A stretch of 39,040 bases of DNA from Flavobacteriales bacterium (lineage in GTDB: Bacteria; Bacteroidota; Bacteroidia; Flavobacteriales_D; Sanyastnellaceae), in assembly GCA_002863125.1 (NCBI GenBank), contig PKEB01000013.1, positions 1-39,040 on the forward strand. Reading direction: 5' to 3'. Each line of letters opens with the position of its first letter. Position 1 is the stretch's first letter. Below the pieces are notes generated by a model that had not been told where the DNA came from, searched no databases, and worked only from the letters and a program-made list of their open reading frames with translations. This document shows, in pieces, positions 35,180 to 39,040 of this stretch. The position numbers and the translations under genes are program-made.

Positions 35180-35805
35180 GGCTCAACGGATTGGTATTCC
35201 AGCAGGAACGGGGGTTCGACATTCTGGCGCAGGCCCAACTCGGCAATGTTTTGTTCGACCGTACTCTGCTGAAGCTGGGTTTCAAATTCTGCCTTGAGGG
35301 TCTTGTACTCAGCGCTGAGTTCTTCGAGTTGGCGCTTGGTTTGAAGCTTTTCGCGTTCCAACCGCTCAAACTGGTAGCCCATGGCGATGTACGCGATGAA
35401 CAGGACGCTCACGAAGATGAGGTAGGGGATGTGGCGGGTCACGCCTTCGCGGGTTAGGAATTCGCCGCTTAGGATGTCCCGAACAATGGGGCCGATCGAA
35501 TTCTGTGTGCGGCGCGCGGCACGCTCTTGCGGGCTGCGTTGCTTGCGGCGTTTGAACCAGCGGGTGCGTGTTGGGCGAGCGCCGGTGGTAGCCGACTCGC
35601 CTTCCGTCAGGATGCGGTTGCGCGGTTTGGCGGCCTTGGCGGTACGTTGGGCTTTTTTGCGGGAAGCCGCTTTGGCTTGCTGTTCCGCCAGCTTGCGCTT
35701 TTGCTCCTCTTGAGCGGTGATTTCCGCAGCCGTCAGTACGCGGTTGCGTGGGCCGGAATTTGGCTTGGCCTTCGGTTTGCGGAGGAAGGAGAACAACTTC
35801 TTCAT
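35176..35805 (-). CDS. ftsL: FtsL-like division protein with long basic N-terminal extension
   Basis: This is a 209-residue bitopic protein. Residues 1-120 are a Lys/Arg/Ala-rich cytoplasmic region. Residues ~125-141 (IPYLIFVSVLFIAYIA) are the single membrane helix. Residues 146-185 form a short coiled coil (ERLEREKLQTKRQLEELSAE), the interaction module of FtsL. The fold pattern and the position between rsmH and ftsI identify it. The N-terminal extension is much longer than the short tail of classical FtsL and contains two copies of PRNR(V/I)LT followed by A/E-rich sequence. The start MKKLFSFLRK at 35805 overlaps the rsmH stop by 4 nt; the longer frame to 35946 is a shadow of rsmH. Confidence 0.88.
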   Translation of the reverse strand: MKKLFSFLRKPKAKPNSGPRNRVLTAAEITAQEEQKRKLAEQQAKAASRKKAQRTAKAAKPRNRILTEGESATTGARPTRTRWFKRRKQRSPQERAARRTQNSIGPIVRDILSGEFLTREGVTRHIPYLIFVSVLFIAYIAMGYQFERLEREKLQTKRQLEELSAEYKTLKAEFETQLQQSTVEQNIAELGLRQNVEPPFLLEYQSVEP

Positions 35806-36752
35806 GCGGCCAAAGAATTGATCTCGTCCAAGGACAAGGCGGTTCGGGTAGCCACCCGCAAGCGAGCGCTGCGCGATCGGGGGTTGCGGGCCTGTTCTTC
35901 TTCGTCGGCGACAACGGCTTTGCGGTTGAGCGGGGCAAATGGGCACAAGGCGGCGCCCTTGAGGTCGCGTTTGACGTGGTCTTCGAAGTTGCCAGAACGC
36001 ATGAAGTGCTTCACCAGGCGGTCTTCCAGGCTGTGGTAGGAGATGACCGCCAACCGACCGCCTTCTTCCATCAGGTGAATCGTGGATTCGAGCAGTGCCT
36101 TGAGGGCGCCCAGTTCATCGTTGACTTCGATGCGAAACGCTTGAAAGACCTGAGCATGGAACTGGTTCTCCTTGCCTCTGGGGGCGAGGTGTTGGGTGGC
36201 TTCCATCAAATCGCCTGTCCGGGCAATGCGCCGGTCTTCGCGTACGCGGGCAATGGCGTGGGCGACTTTATCGGGCCGCTTCAGTTCGCCGTACAAGCGG
36301 AAAATCCGTGTCAAATCTTCGACGGTATAAGTCGCCGCGATATCAGCAGCGGACAGCCCGTCTTGCTGGTTCATTCGCATGTCCAAAGGCGCATCGAACC
36401 GGGTGGAGAATCCGCGCGCGCCCTCGTCGAATTGGTGGGAGCTAACGCCCAGGTCGGCCAGCAATCCATCGATGCGGCGGACACCGTTGAGGCGGAGGAA
36501 GTTGCGCGCGTGCCGGAAGTTTTCGGGGATTAGCGTGAACCGTTCGTCCGGCAACGCGTTGGCGTGTGCATCGGCGTCTTGATCAAATCCGAACAGGCGA
36601 CCGTTCGCGTCCAGCGCATCGAGGATGAGGCGGGAATGACCGCCACCGCCGAACGTCGCGTCCACGTAGATTCCGCTCGGAAGCTGAGGGGCACCAATCC
36701 CTGCGATGCTAGCGTCGGCCAAAACAGGAACGTGGTAGGTGCCGGGATTCAT
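35802..36752 (-). CDS. rsmH: 16S rRNA (cytosine-1402-N4)-methyltransferase RsmH
   Basis: This 316-residue SAM-dependent methyltransferase, formerly MraW, modifies C1402 in the ribosomal decoding centre. It opens YHVPVLADASIAGI. The SAM-binding DATFGGGGHSRLIL (about 31-44) is followed by GFDQDADAHANA, then DGLLADLGVSSHQFDEGARGFS (split by position), which is diagnostic. The end shows LAVISYHSLEDRLVKHFM, then NPRSRSARLRVATR. The length is normal. It follows mraZ by 3 nt. Confidence 0.97.
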   Translation of the reverse strand: MNPGTYHVPVLADASIAGIGAPQLPSGIYVDATFGGGGHSRLILDALDANGRLFGFDQDADAHANALPDERFTLIPENFRHARNFLRLNGVRRIDGLLADLGVSSHQFDEGARGFSTRFDAPLDMRMNQQDGLSAADIAATYTVEDLTRIFRLYGELKRPDKVAHAIARVREDRRIARTGDLMEATQHLAPRGKENQFHAQVFQAFRIEVNDELGALKALLESTIHLMEEGGRLAVISYHSLEDRLVKHFMRSGNFEDHVKRDLKGAALCPFAPLNRKAVVADEEEQARNPRSRSARLRVATRTALSLDEINSLAA

Positions 36753-36755
36753 GGA

Positions 36756-37241
36756 TTAATTCTCGTTGTTGGGTTCGAGGTCCTGGCGGACTTCTTCGGC
36801 GAGGGTGCCGAAATCAAAATCTTCGGCGTCATCGAGGACGCTCTTGTCGTAGCGGGCCTTGCTCCAGAGTTCAATCTTCTCGCCGAGGCCGGATACGATG
36901 ATCTCGTTGTCAGCAGGCAGTTGAATGCCGGCGTGCTCGAGCAGCAGGGCGGGAATGTTGATGCGGCCGGATCCGTCGAGTTCGACGTGGGTGGCCCCCT
37001 TCATGAATTTGCGTTGGAACAGCTGGTGCTTGCGGTTGTACCGGCTCAACCGGGACATCTCGCGGTTCACTTTATCCCATTCGGGCTGCGGGTAAACCAC
37101 CAAGCACCCTTCAAAAATGTCGCGGTTAATGACCAGCCCATTGTGCAGCACGGTTTCCAGCTGCTTTCGCAAGCGCGCAGGGAACATCAGGCGCCCTTTG
37201 GCGTCGATTTTACACGTGTATTCTCCGAGCAGATTGAGCAT
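36756..37241 (-). CDS. mraZ: Transcriptional regulator MraZ
   Basis: This 161-residue regulator of the dcw operon has two SpoVT-AbrB-like DNA-binding modules: GEYTCKIDAKGRLMFPA (about 6-22) and HVELDGSGRINIPALLLEHA (about 83-102), each with the Dxx(K)GR core. MraZ forms a ring-shaped oligomer that binds tandem boxes upstream of its own gene. The start at 37241 (MLNLLGEYT) matches the family; the upstream ATG at 37289 lies inside the operator and is not used. It is the first gene of the operon, so it probably represses its own promoter (see the operator at 37265-37309). Confidence 0.96.
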   Translation of the reverse strand: MLNLLGEYTCKIDAKGRLMFPARLRKQLETVLHNGLVINRDIFEGCLVVYPQPEWDKVNREMSRLSRYNRKHQLFQRKFMKGATHVELDGSGRINIPALLLEHAGIQLPADNEIIVSGLGEKIELWSKARYDKSVLDDAEDFDFGTLAEEVRQDLEPNNEN

Positions 37242-37256
37242 GATCGTTTGGAATAT

Positions 37257-37264
37257 CAAAATTA
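37257..37264 (-). promoter_or_regulatory. -7 element of the mraZ/dcw promoter
   Basis: On the minus strand this is TAATTTTG, a perfect TAnnTTTG, 15 nt before the mraZ ATG. It directly abuts MraZ box 5, so bound MraZ would cover the polymerase site. Confidence 0.6.
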
Positions 37265-37309
37265 CCCAAGATTTCCCACTTTCTCCCACCTTATGACACT
37301 TTCTCCCAC
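37265..37309 (-). promoter_or_regulatory. MraZ operator: five boxes with exact 10-bp period
   Basis: Read on the minus strand from 37309: GTGGG, GTGTC (degenerate), GTGGG, GTGGG, TTGGG. They start exactly 10 bp apart, so they lie on one face of the helix. Tandem GTGGG-type boxes with this period are the known MraZ targets in other bacteria. Three of the five are perfect. The spacer AGAAA is repeated after two of them. Confidence 0.85.
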
Positions 37310-37468
37310 TTTGTGGAAAAGTTTTGAAGACGGAAGTAGGGATAAGTCAATTGGGCCGGGGATTTGCCGGATTCTGGCTTCTACGGCGGATTTTCGCTAT
37401 CAATACGTTTTCAACAGGTGATGTGAACAGCGTGCAGGGGCCTGTGGGCGAATGCGCTCGGTTTGTTC

Positions 37469-37476
37469 GACCTTTG
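37469..37476 (+). promoter_or_regulatory. Weak -7-like element for the hydrolase gene
   Basis: GACCTTTG differs at one base from TAnnTTTG, and TTTGC follows the same pattern as at 18437. It lies 17 nt before the ATG at 37494. It is weak without a -33 element. Confidence 0.25.
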
Positions 37477-37493
37477 CCTCCTAATTGGAATCC

Positions 37494-37727
37494 ATGGATC
37501 AACCTGCCATCATTGAACGCGGCCCGTACAAGTATGTCGAAGCCGGCGAGGGCGAGCCCCTGATTGTGCTCCACGGTTTGTTCGGCGCCTTGAGCAATTT
37601 CAAGGACGTCTTCAGCCATTTCTCCGGTCGCTTCCGGGTCATCATCCCGATGCTGCCCATTTATGAATTGCCCATGCGCAAGACGAGCGCCAAAAGTTTG
37701 TCCGAGCACATCGAAGGGTTCGTGGCG
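37494..37727 (+). pseudogene. Alpha/beta hydrolase, N-terminal fragment cut by chimeric junction
   Basis: From the ATG at 37494 (MDQPAIIERGPYKYVEAGEG) about 78 residues read as the start of an alpha/beta-hydrolase: the strand EGEPLIVLHGLFG with the oxyanion HG, then SNFKDVFSHFSGRFRVIIPMLP and PIYELPM, each split by position. The family would continue into the nucleophile elbow G-x-S-x-G. That motif is absent because the frame passes, around 37727, into unrelated eukaryote-like sequence. I therefore regard this as the 5' part of an intact bacterial gene whose remainder is missing from the assembly, not a genuine broken gene. It is divergent from mraZ. In-frame TTG at 37485 is an inferior start. 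Confidence 0.7.
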
Positions 37728-37752
37728 ATATCGGACAGCGGAAGGTCGGGCG
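37722..37752. other. Inferred chimeric junction, bacterial to eukaryotic sequence
   Basis: On the left, the protein frame is alpha/beta hydrolase (SLSEHIEGFVA). On the right, from about ARKVLLTHPSGATCEIYTKG, it is a mutarotase-family protein. GC content, codon choice and low-complexity content change across the same point. The exact base cannot be fixed from one sequence. Confidence 0.7.
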
Positions 37753-38972
37753 CGAGGAAAGTTTTATTGACGCACCCATCCGGAGCGACGTGCGAGATTT
37801 ACACGAAAGGCGCGTCGGTCGCGTCGTGGACGTTACCGAACGGAGGGGAAGTTTTGTTCACGCCAGACTTTTCAGACTTTAAGAACGAAGCGCCGAGAGA
37901 CGCCGGGTTGAGCTATAACTTCCCGCACTGGGACGGGTTCGATTTGCATTCGATGAAGAAAAAAGGAGAAGGAGAAAACGAAGAAGAAGAAAACAAAGGA
38001 GATGCAAACGAAATCGACTCGAAAGAAGATTTTAACATTCGACAGATGAACTTTGATATTTTGGATACCGGGATAAGAGAGTTGTGGAATCCGGAAGACA
38101 ACACGTACACGGCGAACCCGTACGTGACGATTTATACGACGGACGACGACCAATCGAGGAAGAAGTGGAACGACAACGCGTTTCAAGTCACTCTTACTTT
38201 TACTCTCGAGTTTGACGCGTTGAATATATCTCACTCGGTTGAGAACAAGAATAATAACATAGATAATGGAGAGAGCAGCAGCACTAGTAGCAACAACAAC
38301 AACAACGTAGACGAATCATCATCAAATCTCGATTTCGAGTACGCGAGCGGGTATCGAGGCCACGTGAGAGTGGCAGATTTAACCGCGGTTCCACCGCGAG
38401 CGTATTATTTAGGCTTAGACGATTGCGTGTATTTCGACATGACCGACACCGAGAAAACTGGAGGAGATCCGCAGGTTAAGTTTACAAAAGATTTGGACGA
38501 GTACGACGAAAAGTGTTTCACTCTGAAAGAGAAAACGGAAAGAGTGTACGCCAACGTGAAGAGAGACTCGACGATGTTGGAAATAGGAACGGGCTCATCC
38601 ATCGTCATCGAAGATTACGATAGATTTGCCATTGGATACGACTTTCCGGACGAAGAAACTGCGATGAAGCAAACGGGAAACTGGCACGATCGCGCGGTAT
38701 TTTCGTACTGGAAAAGTAAAGAGAAGAAGAACGACGAGTCGTACCGATGGTTCTCCGGTCTCGGGTTTGGGAACATCACAAAGTTGGTCAAATTAAAAGC
38801 TGGGCAAACGCAAACGCACACGGCGCGATTAGTCGTTCGGGATGCAACGTTGTCTGAAAACATCATCAAAGAGCGGGACGCAAAACGATCGTACGAAGCA
38901 GTGGAGAGAGAATTTTCCAAGAGAGAAGGTTACAACATGGAAGGCTCGGAGCTACCGCAAGACTTTCAATAA
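37728..38972 (+). CDS. Eukaryote-like glucose-6-phosphate 1-epimerase family protein, N-terminus missing
   Basis: About 414 residues read as a galactose-mutarotase-superfamily protein of the glucose-6-phosphate 1-epimerase (YMR099c/YeaD, plant apospory-associated C) type. Matching strings are KVLLTHPSGATCEIYTKGAS (family: KVVLxxxxGxxAEVYxxGAxVxSW), SWTLPNGGEVLF, RGHVRVADLTAVPPRAYYLG, DEKCFTLKEKTERVYANV, DRAVFSYWKSKEKK and VKLKAGQTQTHTARL. Two low-complexity inserts (Glu/Lys-rich coding 37963-38010; Asn/Ser-rich 38245-38325) are typical of protists. The His expected in the H-T-Y motif and the late catalytic Glu are not seen where I align them, so activity is doubtful. The frame is intronless to the TAA at 38972. 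No bacterial start is needed if it is the 3' part of an algal gene. Confidence 0.65.
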   Translation: MSDSGRSGARKVLLTHPSGATCEIYTKGASVASWTLPNGGEVLFTPDFSDFKNEAPRDAGLSYNFPHWDGFDLHSMKKKGEGENEEEENKGDANEIDSKEDFNIRQMNFDILDTGIRELWNPEDNTYTANPYVTIYTTDDDQSRKKWNDNAFQVTLTFTLEFDALNISHSVENKNNNIDNGESSSTSSNNNNNVDESSSNLDFEYASGYRGHVRVADLTAVPPRAYYLGLDDCVYFDMTDTEKTGGDPQVKFTKDLDEYDEKCFTLKEKTERVYANVKRDSTMLEIGTGSSIVIEDYDRFAIGYDFPDEETAMKQTGNWHDRAVFSYWKSKEKKNDESYRWFSGLGFGNITKLVKLKAGQTQTHTARLVVRDATLSENIIKERDAKRSYEAVEREFSKREGYNMEGSELPQDFQ

Positions 38973-39040
38973 TATTATATAACTAATAATAAGAATACAT
39001 TATGTGTGCTATACGTAAAAGCATCGTCGTCATCGTTAGC
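38973..39040 (+). other. AT-rich 3' flank of the eukaryote-like gene
   Basis: After the TAA the sequence is rich in TAATA/ATTAT. It has no coding potential that I can support and no bacterial hairpin terminator. It looks like a 3' untranslated region or intergenic DNA of the second organism. Confidence 0.5.

Noticed and set aside
20868-37241. Absence of murF and ddl as a sign of pathway loss
   Set aside because: These genes are commonly located outside the dcw cluster in this phylum, as I recall, so absence from one window says nothing about the genome.
37312-37320. DnaA-box-like TGTGGAAAA upstream of mraZ
   Set aside because: It is a single match to a degenerate consensus, with no cluster, no AT-rich unwinding region and no dnaA or dnaN nearby. 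It is not evidence for an origin.

Overview
The window is almost entirely a 56-58% GC (estimated by eye) Bacteroidota chromosome fragment, most likely from a marine, Flavobacteriales-like bacterium. Supporting signs are a division/cell-wall (dcw) cluster in Bacteroidota order, a type-B T9SS sorting domain (968-3097), an FtsZ ending in NPFLHDNVD, perfect TAnnTTTG -7 boxes, and secreted proteins carrying GCTxxxACNY...DDGSC repeats. The last ~1.3 kb (from about 37727 to the end) does not belong to this genome. It is lower in GC, has Asn/Ser and Glu/Lys low-complexity inserts, and encodes a eukaryote-type glucose-6-phosphate 1-epimerase-like protein. I read it as a chimeric join to a protist genome, perhaps a picoplanktonic green alga.

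Left part (1-6277): the 5' part of guaB, a type-B T9SS secreted protein with Fn3-like modules and a BY-kinase (Wzc-like) lie on the minus strand. A small conserved Bacteroidota protein is divergent from the kinase.

Accessory island (6278-16981, plus strand): a 1544-residue Cys-rich repeat protein is followed by three tandem paralogous beta-propeller proteins (FG-GAP/VCBS plus ASPIC/UnbV, CRTAC1-like). All four end in the same C-terminal module: a Cys-rich GCT...DDGSC repeat and a terminal dockerin/EF-hand-like helix-loop bracketed by Cys. All four are preceded by a promoter-like TTG-N20-TAnnTT(T/A)A. I regard this as a co-regulated family of exported proteins with a shared C-terminal tag, and it is the most novel part of the window.

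Middle (16959-20832): an M28 metallopeptidase, a nitroreductase-family protein, a membrane/beta-barrel protein of odd topology and a YceI lipoprotein.

Right part (20868-37241, minus strand): a compact dcw operon, read mraZ-rsmH-ftsL-ftsI-murE-mraY-murD-ftsW-murG-murC-ftsQ-ftsA-ftsZ-yqeY, with many genes overlapping by 1-23 nt. It covers the cytoplasmic and lipid-linked steps of peptidoglycan synthesis except the MurF step (murF and ddl are not in the window), plus the division-ring proteins. Upstream of mraZ is a five-box, 10-bp-period MraZ operator abutting a -7 element. A divergent alpha/beta hydrolase gene starts there and is cut off at the chimeric junction.
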